In this document: positions 1 to 10,054 of the stretch, one piece after another | How positions within the stretch are numbered: position 1 is the stretch's first letter | How the letters are laid out: every line of letters starts with the position of its first letter | The notes under the pieces: generated by a model | What the model was told of the DNA's origin: nothing | The model's database searches: none | What the model saw: the letters and a program-made list of their open reading frames with translations, nothing else | Made by a program: the position numbers and the translations under genes | Assembly: GCF_963665355.1 (NCBI RefSeq) | Contig: NZ_OY762229.1 | Coordinates: 1,488,001-1,552,000 of the forward strand | Source: an uncultured Desulfobacter sp. | Lineage (GTDB): Bacteria > Desulfobacterota > Desulfobacteria > Desulfobacterales > Desulfobacteraceae | Reading direction: 5' to 3' | Length of the DNA: 64,000 bases

Positions 1-3000
1 TCCAGGTCAAAATCGCCATCCAATTTAACCTTTACAGTGCCGGTGTATCCCAGGGTCGTACCGGCGCTATCTCTTAACGCCGCGTAAATGCTGCTGTTGG
101 CGTCGGCTTTCAGGGTGTATGACACCTGGGTGGCAGCCCCCCCGGTTGCAGAAGCGCTGCCCAGTTCAACATCGGTAAGGCCTGCGACGGATGCGGAAGT
201 GACCGTAAGGGTTTTGGGGGTATCCCGGTCAAAATCCACGGGAAATTCGGCGATATCGATGTCGGATGCGATGGTGCCGATGCCGTAGCTGTCAAGCTTG
301 GGCATATCAAAATAGTTGTAATCATCCAGCACCGGAGAGTAGGAGTTCATATAGATTTTGTCATGGGACAGGTCAAAATAGATCATTTTGATGTAACCCA
401 TGCCGCCCTCGGGGGCAGACTGGTAATCTGTGCAGACCTGATACACAGCACGGTCGTCTTCACCGTCCCCGTCATCATCAAAACCCACAATGTTCAGTGA
501 AGACCCATGGTAATGGCCATTGATGACGGCAAACACGTTCTTGTTGTTCCTGCAGACACTTTCAAGCAGCAGATCACTGGTATAACTCTGTGTACCGGCG
601 GAATTAATGCCGCCGTGCACGCAGATAATGACCTTGCGATGGGCAAATTTTGCACAAACCTCATTCATCCAGTCGGTTTCAGGAGTATAGATATCCCAGC
701 TCATGTAAAGAAAGAGCAGCTCTTCCCCGTTCACGGTGACAAGGTCATAATGGCCCAGATTGTTCTTGTAAGATCCTCCGTAAACCGGGCTGTTCTTATA
801 CCGGTCCGCACCAAAATACTTCCAGTAAAGTTCATAACGCATGTTGCCGTGGGCCACATCGTGGTTGCCGGCCAGTACGCCGTAGGGAATTTTGGCAGCT
901 TCGAACTTGGCAAGCTCCTGGCTGGCATTGACATATTCATACTCTTCGTTGAACTCATCCACAATGTCTCCGGTGTGGATCACATACTCAATTCCCAGTT
1001 TTTCGGCATTGTCCACAATCCAGTCGGTCATGGAGGTGAAGTTCTCCATATACTGCTCGGCGTAATACTGGGTGTCGGTGATCCAGGCAATGGAGAAGTC
1101 ATACTGTCCGGGAATGCCTGTGCCGTCCCAGGATTCATTGCTGTCGCCGGTGGTGGTGTACATGTCGGGGTAGGCATAGGGTGCATACTCACTGCCCCGG
1201 GCCTGGATCAGAACCCTGGCCACGCCGTCGGACATATGTCTGTCAAGGGTGCAGACCCCGGTGATCACGCCGTCGGACTCGGTTGTATTGTCAATGAGAT
1301 CCCAGGTCTCGCTGTCCGGGTCAAGGATGAAGAGTCGGACAGCCTGGCTGTAGTCTGCCTGGGCCTTGACCTCCACCCTTAACGCGGTGATGTCCGAAGA
1401 TTTCACAGGAATCTCAAGGATCTGGTAGGGATAGTCTCCGTTGTTTGATACCGTGGCACCGGTGCCTGCATGGCTGACGGCAAGGGCTGTGCTGTCTCCG
1501 GCACCTTCCCTGGTGGCGGCGGCGTCAAGGCCGCAGGCCTCATAAATCCTGACACTGGCCACGCCACTGCCTGTGGTGACGGATGCCACCCGGTTCTCTT
1601 TGTCAACGGCCATGGCCACATTGACCTCCGCCGTTGTCTCGTTAGCCTGCGGGGTCACTGTGTTGCGCACGGTAAATGAAATCTGTCTGGTTTCACTGCC
1701 CGAAACCGCCAGGATGTGTGTCCCGTCAGACAAAAGAGTCGTGTCCAATGCGAAGGCCACAGCGTCAACCTTGTCCGCAGGAATGGTGAATACCATGGTG
1801 ACGCTGGTGGTGCAGCCGCTGGAGTCGCCCATTTTCACAGTTGAGGTAAGATCAACGGCATCGCCGTTCATGTCAACGGCGGTGTCGGGGGAAAGCACCG
1901 TGCCGTCGGTGAACTTAAGCTGAAAATTGCCCGCAGTGAAATCATCATTGTTGGCATCGGTGTCCGCCTCAAAGGCAGATCCCCAGGTGCCTGCACGCAA
2001 GGAGAGTTCAATGGATGCCGAGCCATCCTGATTATAGGTAAAATAGGCCTGGGGTACGGCAATGGCCAGGGAGTCAGTTGACGGAATTTCGCTGCATTTG
2101 GCAAATACAGCAATGACTTTTTCTCCTGCGGTCAGACCGTTTTTGAAGTATGAGTCCACCCCGCTGTAATCAAAGGTAAAATAGGCGGCACGCTCCAAGG
2201 AACTTGTGGTGGCGACGCTGGTGCCGTCCAGGGCAAGGGAAATGCCGCTGCCCGGTGAGATGAAATCCTTGGCAGATACGTTCACGGTACCTGACAGTAC
2301 AGCATCATCCGTGGCTTCGGCATTGTCAAAGTTGACCCGAACACCGTTGTAGTCACTGTCCTGCACAACGGTGATGCGCCGGACATCGGTAACCGTGGTA
2401 CGGTAGTCGTTGTACGCCTTCAGGTAGTAATCCACATGCTGGGCGTTCAGCAGTTCGGAATTGTCGATAAAAGCGTAAAATTTGTTGTAGATGGCAAACT
2501 TGGTGGTGGACGCCACGGTATAGGTATCCGCCCCGCTGGTCTTGTAATACAGGTTGATGGAGTTCACCGGAAGGGCGTCTGTGCCTTCATATCCATAGGG
2601 AATTCTTAAGAAATGACCCTGGCTGATGCTTTCGGATTCATCCAGCAGAGTCAACACGGGAGATGTGCCGTCATCGGCCCCGAACCGGTACTGATCCTGG
2701 GTCACCGCTCCCATGTTGGTGGTGCTCAGCGCAGCACGGACAGACATTTTTGGGCCGTCAATGTCCACTCTCAGGTCAACACTCTTGTTGTCCTTTAAAT
2801 CAGTGACACCGTTCCAGAAATAATAGGAGGCGTTGGTCAGGCTGCCGTCTTCTTCCTTTTTCAGCAATGCAATGCCCCGGCCTGTGTTCCCCCATCCATT
2901 CTGGCCGGTCTGGGCATAAACCGGCACACCATCGGGAATGCCATAGGCGGCACGGAAATCTGCCTCCGTGGGAAAGCTGGTATAGCTGCCGGAAAGGCCT

Positions 3001-3986
3001 TCGGCGCGGTAACACCATATCACAGCTGTGCCGTGGGCCGGGATAATGACGCCGGATGTGTCGCTTGTGTTTGAATTGGCCGCATTTTCAACGGTGGTCA
3101 CGGTCTGGATATTGAAGTTTGCCTTGTACAGGTAGGCAAAGGAGTAGTCGGCGTTGAAATCGACATCCCCGTCCCCGGAGTTGAATACCTCCATGCATTC
3201 CATGTAGTCGTTACTTCCTGAATCGCCGTATGCACTGCCTCTGTTGATGTCATTGGGCCGGATTTCCGTGATGAAAAGACCGGCCGGGGTCAGATCATCC
3301 GGGGCTGATCCGGAATAGATGTCAAACTGCTCGGAATATACCGTGCCGGGACTGCCAAAGGTGTTTTGTACACAGGCGGCCATTTCGCTGCCTGTGTCGG
3401 GAATGGCAAGCTGTACGGCAAGGCCGTCGGACGTATCCACGCCTGTGGTGTAGCGGTAATGGGAAACGATATTGCCCGATGCTTTTTCCACCAGGGCAAA
3501 GCCCCTGTCATCAGCAGCGAATCCGTTTTGCCCGGATACCACAAAGATCTTAACATCATTGGAAATATGCCAGCTCTCCCGGAACTGAGCTTCCGTGGCG
3601 CTGGTGGCCACATCATCGCGCCGATTCCAGAAAACAGCGCTTTCCCGGGCGCCGATCACGACATCTGTGCTGCCGTCAACGGTCTTCACGGCAAGCTGTT
3701 TAAATTTGTAAGCACCACCCGAGGGATACTCATAATCCAGCTCATAGGCGTCATTGAATGAGATCTGGGTGTCCGTGGTGTTGAACACCTCCACATATTC
3801 GAGCTGGTCATCGGAATTTCCATAAACGGAACTGCGGCTGATATCATTGGGATAGAGCTCCGTGAGAAACAAACCCTGCCTGCCCGCCGACGAAGCTGCT
3901 GCGCTGCCGGGCAAACCTGGGACACAGGCTGCTGATAGAACGGCCAGGCCTGTTAAAATTAATAATTTAAACATGGTAACTTTCAT
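1..3986 (-). CDS. Secreted multidomain metallophosphoesterase with two lamin-tail-like domains (C-terminus outside window)
   Basis: The frame is open from an ATG preceded by GGAGAA to the window edge, giving at least 1328 residues. An N-terminal signal peptide is followed by two similar domains (about residues 36-150 and 235-390). They open with FLTELYPND and FITEIRPND and carry a DQLEYVEVFN-type core, as in lamin-tail domains of secreted bacterial nucleases and phosphatases. Ig-like material fills the middle. A calcineurin-type phosphoesterase lies at about 955-1210, with metal-binding motifs in order: WITDTQ, HTGDIVD, GNHD, VHGG and GHYHG. More beta-rich sequence follows to the edge. The likely role is an exported phosphodiesterase or phosphomonoesterase acting on a cell-surface or environmental substrate, which cannot be specified. 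LSAAC near residue 21 resembles a lipobox but lacks the usual -3 residue, so lipid attachment is uncertain. The domain calls rest on motifs only. Confidence 0.85.
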   Translation of the reverse strand, partial: MKVTMFKLLILTGLAVLSAACVPGLPGSAAASSAGRQGLFLTELYPNDISRSSVYGNSDDQLEYVEVFNTTDTQISFNDAYELDYEYPSGGAYKFKQLAVKTVDGSTDVVIGARESAVFWNRRDDVATSATEAQFRESWHISNDVKIFVVSGQNGFAADDRGFALVEKASGNIVSHYRYTTGVDTSDGLAVQLAIPDTGSEMAACVQNTFGSPGTVYSEQFDIYSGSAPDDLTPAGLFITEIRPNDINRGSAYGDSGSNDYMECMEVFNSGDGDVDFNADYSFAYLYKANFNIQTVTTVENAANSNTSDTSGVIIPAHGTAVIWCYRAEGLSGSYTSFPTEADFRAAYGIPDGVPVYAQTGQNGWGNTGRGIALLKKEEDGSLTNASYYFWNGVTDLKDNKSVDLRVDIDGPKMSVRAALSTTNMGAVTQDQYRFGADDGTSPVLTLLDESESISQGHFLRIPYGYEGTDALPVNSINLYYKTSGADTYTVASTTKFAIYNKFYAFIDNSELLNAQHVDYYLKAYNDYRTTVTDVRRITVVQDSDYNGVRVNFDNAEATDDAVLSGTVNVSAKDFISPGSGISLALDGTSVATTSSLERAAYFTFDYSGVDSYFKNGLTAGEKVIAVFAKCSEIPSTDSLAIAVPQAYFTYNQDGSASIELSLRAGTWGSAFEADTDANNDDFTAGNFQLKFTDGTVLSPDTAVDMNGDAVDLTSTVKMGDSSGCTTSVTMVFTIPADKVDAVAFALDTTLLSDGTHILAVSGSETRQISFTVRNTVTPQANETTAEVNVAMAVDKENRVASVTTGSGVASVRIYEACGLDAAATREGAGDSTALAVSHAGTGATVSNNGDYPYQILEIPVKSSDITALRVEVKAQADYSQAVRLFILDPDSETWDLIDNTTESDGVITGVCTLDRHMSDGVARVLIQARGSEYAPYAYPDMYTTTGDSNESWDGTGIPGQYDFSIAWITDTQYYAEQYMENFTSMTDWIVDNAEKLGIEYVIHTGDIVDEFNEEYEYVNASQELAKFEAAKIPYGVLAGNHDVAHGNMRYELYWKYFGADRYKNSPVYGGSYKNNLGHYDLVTVNGEELLFLYMSWDIYTPETDWMNEVCAKFAHRKVIICVHGGINSAGTQSYTSDLLLESVCRNNKNVFAVINGHYHGSSLNIVGFDDDGDGEDDRAVYQVCTDYQSAPEGGMGYIKMIYFDLSHDKIYMNSYSPVLDDYNYFDMPKLDSYGIGTIASDIDIAEFPVDFDRDTPKTLTVTSASVAGLTDVELGSASATGGAATQVSYTLKADANSSIYAALRDSAGTTLGYTGTVKVKLDGDFDL

Positions 3987-4194
3987 TTGATTCTCCTTAC
4001 AAAAACAAAAGAAAAAGCATCAATTTTATCGACAGGCATAACACCTGCCGGATCGTGGGATTAAACTGGATAACCTTTTAGACAGCCCGAGTTAGGCTTT
4101 TGTTGTATTTGTGTTTTTCTTAGGTTTTTTGGGAGAGAAAGAGAGAGGGGAGGCAAAGGGCATTCACCCCCCGAAATGGAAATTGCCAAAAAGG

Positions 4195-5028
4195 TTATTT
4201 CCCACCGCCCTCTATATCTTGGGTTCCCTGGGTGAAATAATAGGCGAGCAATATGGGGATAAAGGTCACCGCAAGGATAAAAACAGCCACCACATTTGTC
4301 ACGGGGCGCTGCCTTGGCCTCACAAGTTCTGTGAGCATCCAGATGGGAAGGGTGGATTGCTGGCCTGCGGTAAAGGTGGTCACAATGACCTCGTCAAAGC
4401 TCAATGCAAACGCCAGCATGCCGCCGGCCATAAGAGCTGTGGCGATATTTGGCAGCACCACGTGGTAAATGGTCTGGATGCCGTTTGCCCCCAGATCCAT
4501 GGACGCTTCAATTTGGGATGCGGACAGCCGCCTGAATCGGGCCACGGCATTGTTGTACACCACAACGATACAAAACGTGGCGTGACCCAGCACAATGGTC
4601 CAAAAGCTGAAAGGGATGTGTCCCAGATGAAAGGCGCTTCGCAGGGAGATGCCCGTAATGACACCAGGCAAGGCAATGGGCAGGATGATCAGAAGAGAGA
4701 TGGTTTCTCTGCCGAAAAATTTCTTTTTATACAGGGCTGCGGCAGCCAGGGTCCCCAGCATCACGGCAATAAGGGTTGAGGTGCAGGCCACCCGCAGCGA
4801 CAGAAAAATGGCATCCCAGATATCCTGCCGGTGAAAGGCCACGGAAAACCATTTAAGGGTCAATCCGGGGGGAGGAAATTGATAGGATTTATCCTCGGTG
4901 GAAAAAGCATAAAGCAGAATAAATGCAAACGGGATGTGAAGAAACAGCAGCCCCAGTGTTGCAGAAATTTTTAAAAACACCGGTGAGTTATTATTTTGTC
5001 TTGATTTGTCGTTGTGTTTAAATCGCAT
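4195..5028 (-). CDS. potC: Spermidine/putrescine-type ABC transporter permease
   Basis: Inner-membrane permease of 277 residues with about six hydrophobic segments. It has the cytoplasmic EAA-type loop ([10 protein letters not shown]) that contacts the ATPase. The ATG at 5028 is preferred over a TTG at 5052 because a GGGGGC ribosome-binding stretch precedes it and the overlap with the upstream permease gene is then only 11 bases. It is the last gene of the operon. Gene order and the pairing with a PotD/YdcS-type binding protein point to polyamine or related organic-cation uptake. The substrate is inferred from family only. Confidence 0.88.
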   Translation of the reverse strand: MRFKHNDKSRQNNNSPVFLKISATLGLLFLHIPFAFILLYAFSTEDKSYQFPPPGLTLKWFSVAFHRQDIWDAIFLSLRVACTSTLIAVMLGTLAAAALYKKKFFGRETISLLIILPIALPGVITGISLRSAFHLGHIPFSFWTIVLGHATFCIVVVYNNAVARFRRLSASQIEASMDLGANGIQTIYHVVLPNIATALMAGGMLAFALSFDEVIVTTFTAGQQSTLPIWMLTELVRPRQRPVTNVVAVFILAVTFIPILLAYYFTQGTQDIEGGGK

Positions 5029-5980
5029 CAAAAGCCCCCAGTCTTTTTGCAATGGCCAGATAAACCGCCATGATAATTATGGGCACAACGGAAAAGGCCG
5101 CCGCCAGAGGAATATTTCCGGCAATTCCCTGGTGGGAGTACACGGCCTGGCCGATGAAAAATCTGGACGAGCCGATAATACCCGGAATAATGTAATCGCC
5201 CAGGGTCAGAGAAAAGGTGAAAATTGAACCGGCCACCACCCCGGGAAACGCCAGGGGAAAGATTACTTTTGTAAAGGACTGGCCCGGCGATGCGCCCAGA
5301 TCGGCCGAGGCTTCGATCAAAGAGGCGGGCACCCGTTCAAGGGAGGCCTGGATGGGCAGGATCATATAGGGCATCCAGATATAGACAAACACCAGGAAGG
5401 TGCCGATATAGCTCACCGACAGGGAGGATCCACCCACCACGGGCAAAGCCAAAAGGCTGTCCAGCAGCCATGAAAGCCCTATCTTGGCGAAAATCCAGCT
5501 TAAAATACCCTCCTTTGCAAGGATCAGCTTCCAGGAATAGACCCGGACAAGATAACTGGACCACAGGGGCAGCATCACCGCAAGATAGAGCATCGCCTTG
5601 GTCCGCCCTTTGGCATACCTTGCCATGAAATAGGCGATGGGAAAGGCGATCAGTGCCGATGCCAGGGTCACGGATCCCGCCATCGCCGTGGTTCTTAAAA
5701 CGATATCCATATTGGCCGCAGAAAACAGCTCGCCATAGGTGGCAAAGGTCAGCTCCCGGTTGATCATTCCGCTGAACGGATCAATGGAGAAAAAACTTTG
5801 CAGGAGCAGTGAAAAAAGGGAGCCGATATACACCACCCCCAGCCAGAGCAAAGGGGGCATGAGCAGGACGGCAAGGAAAACCAGGGGCCGCCGGTAAAAA
5901 AAGGTGGAAATTTTTCCTAATGCCGTCTGCCAGGGGCGCCGGCTGATTTCCATTGTGGCATCAAGGGTCATATGATTCAT
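5018..5980 (-). CDS. potB: Spermidine/putrescine-type ABC transporter permease
   Basis: Inner-membrane permease of 320 residues. It has an N-terminal cytoplasmic segment, a first transmembrane helix near residues 33-55, and the EAA loop [12 protein letters not shown] in the C-terminal third. The start ATG overlaps the potA stop in an ATGA arrangement, so translational coupling is likely. It would form the translocation pore with the following permease, powered by PotA. Confidence 0.88.
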   Translation of the reverse strand: MNHMTLDATMEISRRPWQTALGKISTFFYRRPLVFLAVLLMPPLLWLGVVYIGSLFSLLLQSFFSIDPFSGMINRELTFATYGELFSAANMDIVLRTTAMAGSVTLASALIAFPIAYFMARYAKGRTKAMLYLAVMLPLWSSYLVRVYSWKLILAKEGILSWIFAKIGLSWLLDSLLALPVVGGSSLSVSYIGTFLVFVYIWMPYMILPIQASLERVPASLIEASADLGASPGQSFTKVIFPLAFPGVVAGSIFTFSLTLGDYIIPGIIGSSRFFIGQAVYSHQGIAGNIPLAAAFSVVPIIIMAVYLAIAKRLGAFDAI

Positions 5981-7017
5981 TTGGTCCCCTTAAATTCCCG
6001 GTTGTCGTCCCTGTGCCACATGACGGTCTTTTCCGCCCCCAGGCAGATATTTTCCGCCAGACTTCCATCCGTTGAATCGTGGGGCTGGATCAGGACCACA
6101 GAGGTATCTTCATCAACCGTCAGCGTGATCATGGAGCCGGCACCATGGTAATGGATGTCGCTGATTTTACCCCGGATGGAAAAATGGTCTGGGGGTAATG
6201 ACTGGTTATCAGGAGCCAACCGCACCTTTTCCGGCCGCACGGCAAAGGCGGCGGATGTACCGGTGATTTTCTGTGCTGCTGCTTTTTCTATGATATTGGC
6301 ATTGCCCACAAAATCCGCCACAAAAGGGGTGTCAGGATATTCGTACACATCCCGGGGAGTGCCGATCTGTTCAATCTGTCCCCGCCGGAAAACCGCCAGG
6401 CGGTCGCTCATGGAAAGTGCCTCGTCCTGGTCGTGGGTCACATAAATAAATGTGATGCCAAGTTCCCGCTGCAGGGATTTAAGCTCGATCTGCATCTGCT
6501 TTCTCAGCTTGAGATCCAGGGCGCCCAGGGGCTCATCCAGCAACAGCACCCGGGGCTGATTGACCAGGGCCCGGGCCAGAGCCACCCGCTGGCGCTGCCC
6601 CCCGGAAAGCTGGGACGGCTTTCGGCTGCCCATATCCCGAAGCTTGACCAGGGCGAGCATCTCCTGGGCCTTTTTGATATATTCCTTTTTTTTCATTCCT
6701 TTGACCATCAGACCATAGGAGACATTTTCAAGAATGGTCATATGGGGGAACAGCGCATAATCCTGGAAAACCGTATTGACATTGCGGTTGTATGGCGGGA
6801 CACCGTCCGCCCGGGTGCCGTGGATTAAAATCTGTCCCGATGTCGGCGTCTCAAACCCTGCAATTAATCTCAGGCTTGTGGTTTTTCCCGATCCTGACGG
6901 GCCGAGCATGGAGAAGAACTCCCCGTCCGCCACATCAAAGCTGACATGGTCCAGGGCATGGACGGTGCCGTAATAGCGGCAGACATCTGTAAATCTTATT
7001 GCGTAATTGCTTTCCAT
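5977..7017 (-). CDS. potA: Spermidine/putrescine-type ABC transporter ATP-binding protein
   Basis: ATPase of 346 residues, the usual length for PotA. It carries Walker A GPSGSGKTT (39-47), the Q-loop Q85, the signature LSGGQRQ (137-143), Walker B LLLDEP (158-163) and a C-terminal TOBE-type region beginning near AVRPEKV. It couples ATP hydrolysis to import through the two downstream permeases. It is separated from the binding-protein gene by 85 bases holding a strong hairpin. Confidence 0.92.
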   Translation of the reverse strand: MESNYAIRFTDVCRYYGTVHALDHVSFDVADGEFFSMLGPSGSGKTTSLRLIAGFETPTSGQILIHGTRADGVPPYNRNVNTVFQDYALFPHMTILENVSYGLMVKGMKKKEYIKKAQEMLALVKLRDMGSRKPSQLSGGQRQRVALARALVNQPRVLLLDEPLGALDLKLRKQMQIELKSLQRELGITFIYVTHDQDEALSMSDRLAVFRRGQIEQIGTPRDVYEYPDTPFVADFVGNANIIEKAAAQKITGTSAAFAVRPEKVRLAPDNQSLPPDHFSIRGKISDIHYHGAGSMITLTVDEDTSVVLIQPHDSTDGSLAENICLGAEKTVMWHRDDNREFKGTK

Positions 7018-7053
7018 TTTCTAATTGTTCTTTCTTTTTTTTGGGGGGGGGAT

Positions 7054-7082
7054 GCAGCCCGGCATAAAACCGCCCGGGCTGC
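7054..7082 (-). terminator. Intercistronic hairpin between binding-protein gene and potA
   Basis: GCAGCCCGG and CCGGGCTGC form a 9-bp GC-rich stem with an 11-base loop. On the minus strand it is followed by C9 and then A8. There is no U-tract, so this is more likely a processing or attenuation hairpin than a full terminator. Such a structure would let the binding protein be made in excess over the membrane components, as is common in ABC operons. The function is inferred. Confidence 0.5.
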
Positions 7083-7102
7083 CGGATTAGACCATTTTGA
7101 AA

Positions 7103-8260
7103 TTAACGTCCGCCCAAAATAGCAATATAGTCGGTTACCCACTTGTAGTAAGGTTCACACCGGTCCTGGCTCTTGCACTTGGCCACAGGGGTACGCCAGA
7201 AGCTGATTTGGTCAAAATAATTCAGGCCATTGGTCTGACATCCGTTTTCGCCCAAAAGTACGTTCCCCCTGCAGGCGTCAAGCACCACGGGCACACTGCC
7301 GAACCAGGACGCCAGATCCCCCTGCAGTTTTTTGTTCAAGGACCACTCCAGCCATTTGTACGCCAGATTGGGATGGGGGGCATCGGCATGGAGCATGGTG
7401 GTGTCGGCCCAGCCTGTTGCACCCTCTTCGGGGATGGTGCTGGCCACGGGCTGACCCTTGGACTGCAGTATATTCACCTGAAAAGGCCAGGCTGACGAGG
7501 CAACCACCCCTTCGTTGGTAAAATCGTCAATCTGAACAAAAGCGTCATGCCAGTAACGATTGACTATCTTGCGCTGGCTGCGCAAAAGTTCAATGGCAGC
7601 TTTATACTGGGTTTCATTGAGTTCGTACGGATCTTTGATTCCAAGTTCGGGTTTGTGTTTTTTCAGATAAAGGGCGGCATCGGCAATGTATATGGGGCCG
7701 TCAAACGCCTGGACCCGTCCCTTGTTGGATTTGCCGTCCGAAAGGGTCATCTCCTCGAAAACCACCTTCCAGGATGTGGGCGGGGTTTTAAATACCTCGG
7801 TATTGTACATGAGCACATTGGCCCCCCACTGGTAGGGAACGCCGTAATGCTTGCCGTCTATGGTATGCCAGGGGGCGTTTTGCAGTCTTTCATCCACCGT
7901 GTTCCAGCTCGGGATCAAACCGGTATTGATTTCCTGGACCCGTTTGCCTGCCACAAGCCTCAGCGTTGCATCTCCGGAAGCCGTTACCAGGTCGAACCCG
8001 CCCTGATTCATCAAAGCCACCATCTCATCGGACGTGCCTGCGGTTTTCACCCGGACTGTGCAGTGGTATTTCTTTTCAAATTCCGTGACCCAGTCATAGG
8101 CGGAGTCTGTATCTCCGCGCTCGATATATCCGGGCCAGGCAACAATATCCAGGACATCTTCCAGGGGGCCGATCTTTTCCATGGGTTTTGCTGTGGCGGA
8201 CAGCGGCAAATAAAACGAGACAAGCAGTGCAATCAGTATTGCGGTCATGTGCTTGGGCAT
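7103..8260 (-). CDS. Periplasmic polyamine-type substrate-binding protein (PotD/YdcS-like)
   Basis: Protein of 385 residues with a Sec signal peptide and a likely cut after SATA (about residue 24). The ATG at 8260 has a perfect AGGAGG ribosome-binding site. The mature part begins with DIVAWPGYIERG and contains FDLVTASGDATLRL and YGVPYQWGANVLMYN. These match the YdcS/PotD branch of periplasmic binding proteins. It delivers the ligand to the PotB/PotC/PotA complex encoded immediately downstream. The ligand could be putrescine, spermidine or a related amine; the sequence alone does not decide. Confidence 0.85.
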   Translation of the reverse strand: MPKHMTAILIALLVSFYLPLSATAKPMEKIGPLEDVLDIVAWPGYIERGDTDSAYDWVTEFEKKYHCTVRVKTAGTSDEMVALMNQGGFDLVTASGDATLRLVAGKRVQEINTGLIPSWNTVDERLQNAPWHTIDGKHYGVPYQWGANVLMYNTEVFKTPPTSWKVVFEEMTLSDGKSNKGRVQAFDGPIYIADAALYLKKHKPELGIKDPYELNETQYKAAIELLRSQRKIVNRYWHDAFVQIDDFTNEGVVASSAWPFQVNILQSKGQPVASTIPEEGATGWADTTMLHADAPHPNLAYKWLEWSLNKKLQGDLASWFGSVPVVLDACRGNVLLGENGCQTNGLNYFDQISFWRTPVAKCKSQDRCEPYYKWVTDYIAILGGR

Positions 8261-8312
8261 GGTTCCTCCTTTTTAAGAACAATGGATATAAAATTTTTTC
8301 AATCAATTGTTT

Positions 8313-8344
8313 CAAATCATCTGATTTGATTAAGGAAAATCAAA
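8313..8344. promoter_or_regulatory. Overlapping inverted repeats upstream of the transporter operon
   Basis: CAAATCATCTGATTTG (8313-8328) is a perfect 16-bp palindrome. It overlaps TTTGATT-AAGGAA-AATCAAA (8325-8344), a second inverted repeat with a 6-base spacer. They lie 53-84 bases upstream of the binding-protein start and downstream of the LuxR-type gene. That position suits an operator, possibly for that regulator. Confidence 0.45.
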
Positions 8345-8401
8345 CCAGATCAGCCAAGGAAGATCAATGGGGAAGGTTGGCAGGATATTGGGGGGATAAC
8401 C

Positions 8402-9568
8402 CTACAACTTATCGAAAGCCAGAAGATAAGTCTGCAGGTTGACCTGCCTGTTCCGGATCTTAAACTTGCGCCTTAAATTTTTCCGGTGAAAGTTTACGGA
8501 GTTCGGCGTTATATCAAGAACTTCTGCAATATCCTTGGATGAATGTCCCGAGCGGATCATGGAAGCTACCTGGAGCTCCTGGGGGGTCAGATATATCCCC
8601 ACCGATTTTGCCTTGGTCATGAACGGGGAGATCACATCCATCAAATTGTTTTTGATAATTTTGATATAGGCCTGCTGTTGTAATGTCAGTCCGGTCTGTT
8701 CCAGCTTTTCAAAATAGGGGGAGATCAGGTGATTGACGTTCTGAATAATTTTTTTCTCTGTTTCTTTTTGCTCCACCCCGCGCTGTTCGAGCAGGGCACG
8801 AAGCGCCCGGTTGGTCTCTTCCAGATCAATCTGGCTGAACGTCTTATCTCCTTTATGCAGATTTCCCTCAAGGGCCATGCGCCTTTTAACTTCCTGCTTT
8901 AATTTAACCTTGTCCATCTCCCTTTGGATGGCCAGGGCAAAAACCGCAGCCAGACGTTTGACCCCTTGGAGTTCGTAGTCGGTATAGCCTTTAATGGTAT
9001 TTACCAAAGAGATCTGGCCGTACACTTCATTTTCAATGATGGCCGGAACGGATAAAAAGTTGCGCAGTTTAATATGGTTTTCCGGAGTCCCTGTGGATGC
9101 TTCATGGGTCCGGGGGCAGTTGGTGTAAAACGCTTCTTTGGTATTCAGGCAATGACCCCACAGAGTGGGATATTTCCCATCCGGGCCCACAGGAAAAACA
9201 ATGCCTTTTTCATAATCTTTCATCTGACATGAATCGCCCATCATTCCTGTGAGGGTGTGGCAAATGTTGTTTTTGGTCCCAGGATCAATGGAGGAGACAT
9301 ATCCGCTTTCACTTCGCGTAAACACCTTGGCATAATTGAGAACAATATTGGCGATACCGGGCAAGGACGCATTGGAAGTCACCAGGGCGTAAGATAATTC
9401 CGTAACAGCCGAATTGGTCTCATTTTCAAAGGTTCTCTGGTTCTCCTCCCCAGAACGGTTGGAAAGCAGGTCCTCAATGGTTTTAAGGCGTTCACCAAGT
9501 TGTGACACCTCTTGTTTAATGGCGTTTTGAATGTCTGCGTTCACTGTTGTGTTCCTACCACATCCCAT
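8402..9568 (-). CDS. GAF-domain LuxR-type transcriptional regulator
   Basis: Cytoplasmic protein of 388 residues. An N-terminal coiled stretch is followed by a GAF-like sensor (about 50-230) with NFLSVPAIIENEVYGQISLVN, then a helical linker. The C-terminus is a LuxR helix-turn-helix (about 320-385: LTPQELQVASMI, SSKDIAEVLDITPNSVNFHR). It lies directly upstream of and on the same strand as the polyamine-type transporter operon, 141 bases away, so it is the obvious candidate regulator. There is no receiver domain. A small-molecule signal sensed through the GAF domain is inferred. Confidence 0.8.
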   Translation of the reverse strand: MGCGRNTTVNADIQNAIKQEVSQLGERLKTIEDLLSNRSGEENQRTFENETNSAVTELSYALVTSNASLPGIANIVLNYAKVFTRSESGYVSSIDPGTKNNICHTLTGMMGDSCQMKDYEKGIVFPVGPDGKYPTLWGHCLNTKEAFYTNCPRTHEASTGTPENHIKLRNFLSVPAIIENEVYGQISLVNTIKGYTDYELQGVKRLAAVFALAIQREMDKVKLKQEVKRRMALEGNLHKGDKTFSQIDLEETNRALRALLEQRGVEQKETEKKIIQNVNHLISPYFEKLEQTGLTLQQQAYIKIIKNNLMDVISPFMTKAKSVGIYLTPQELQVASMIRSGHSSKDIAEVLDITPNSVNFHRKNLRRKFKIRNRQVNLQTYLLAFDKL

Positions 9569-10054
9569 GTTGCTGTTCTTTTCTGCTGATAAGCGCAGTG
9601 TTGAACAATTGTGGCCGTCTGCCAGGTTTACCGGGGCAGTTTTATATGCAGGTCCGGCTGAATTCTGAATTTAACCATTTCAGCTATAGCAAAATACGGA
9701 CCATTGATTCAGCATTTACCACAACAACCTTGAATAACATGAATTTTCTTATTAAAACCCACTATAAACAAAGAGAGCGAAGATTAAAGTCCAGAAATAC
9801 AATGCACATAAAAACAACACAAATGAGCATTACCGATTACAAAAATGTAATTTCAATACCCATGAATATCACACAAACAACGAAACAAACTAAAATACCA
9901 AAGACAATAGCCCGGACACAACAGGTGAAACAGTATGACCTGTACCTGTGTAAAAATTAAAGAATACTGTGATGCAGAGATTTGACAGGACAACTCACAA
10001 CTGACGAGATCTTCCGATGGATATATTTTTATCCTGGTGAGAACCACCAAAAGC
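9569..10054. other. AT-rich non-coding stretch upstream of the LuxR-type gene
   Basis: No reading frame here has convincing protein character. The region upstream of the minus-strand regulator must contain its promoter, but no clear -35/-10 pair stands out. The composition shifts to AT-rich across about 9650-9960. Confidence 0.4.

Noticed and set aside
507-1382. Long plus-strand frame of 291 codons
   Set aside because: It lies antisense to the phosphoesterase domain, whose motifs fix the minus strand as coding.
4111-4779. Plus-strand frame of 222 codons
   Set aside because: It is antisense to potC and has no recognisable protein pattern.
7547-8329. Plus-strand frame of 260 codons
   Set aside because: It mirrors the substrate-binding protein gene, which has the perfect ribosome-binding site and signal peptide.
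9547-9960. Plus-strand frame of 137 codons upstream of the regulator
   Set aside because: AT-rich, low-complexity translation, no ribosome-binding site, and it begins inside the regulator gene.
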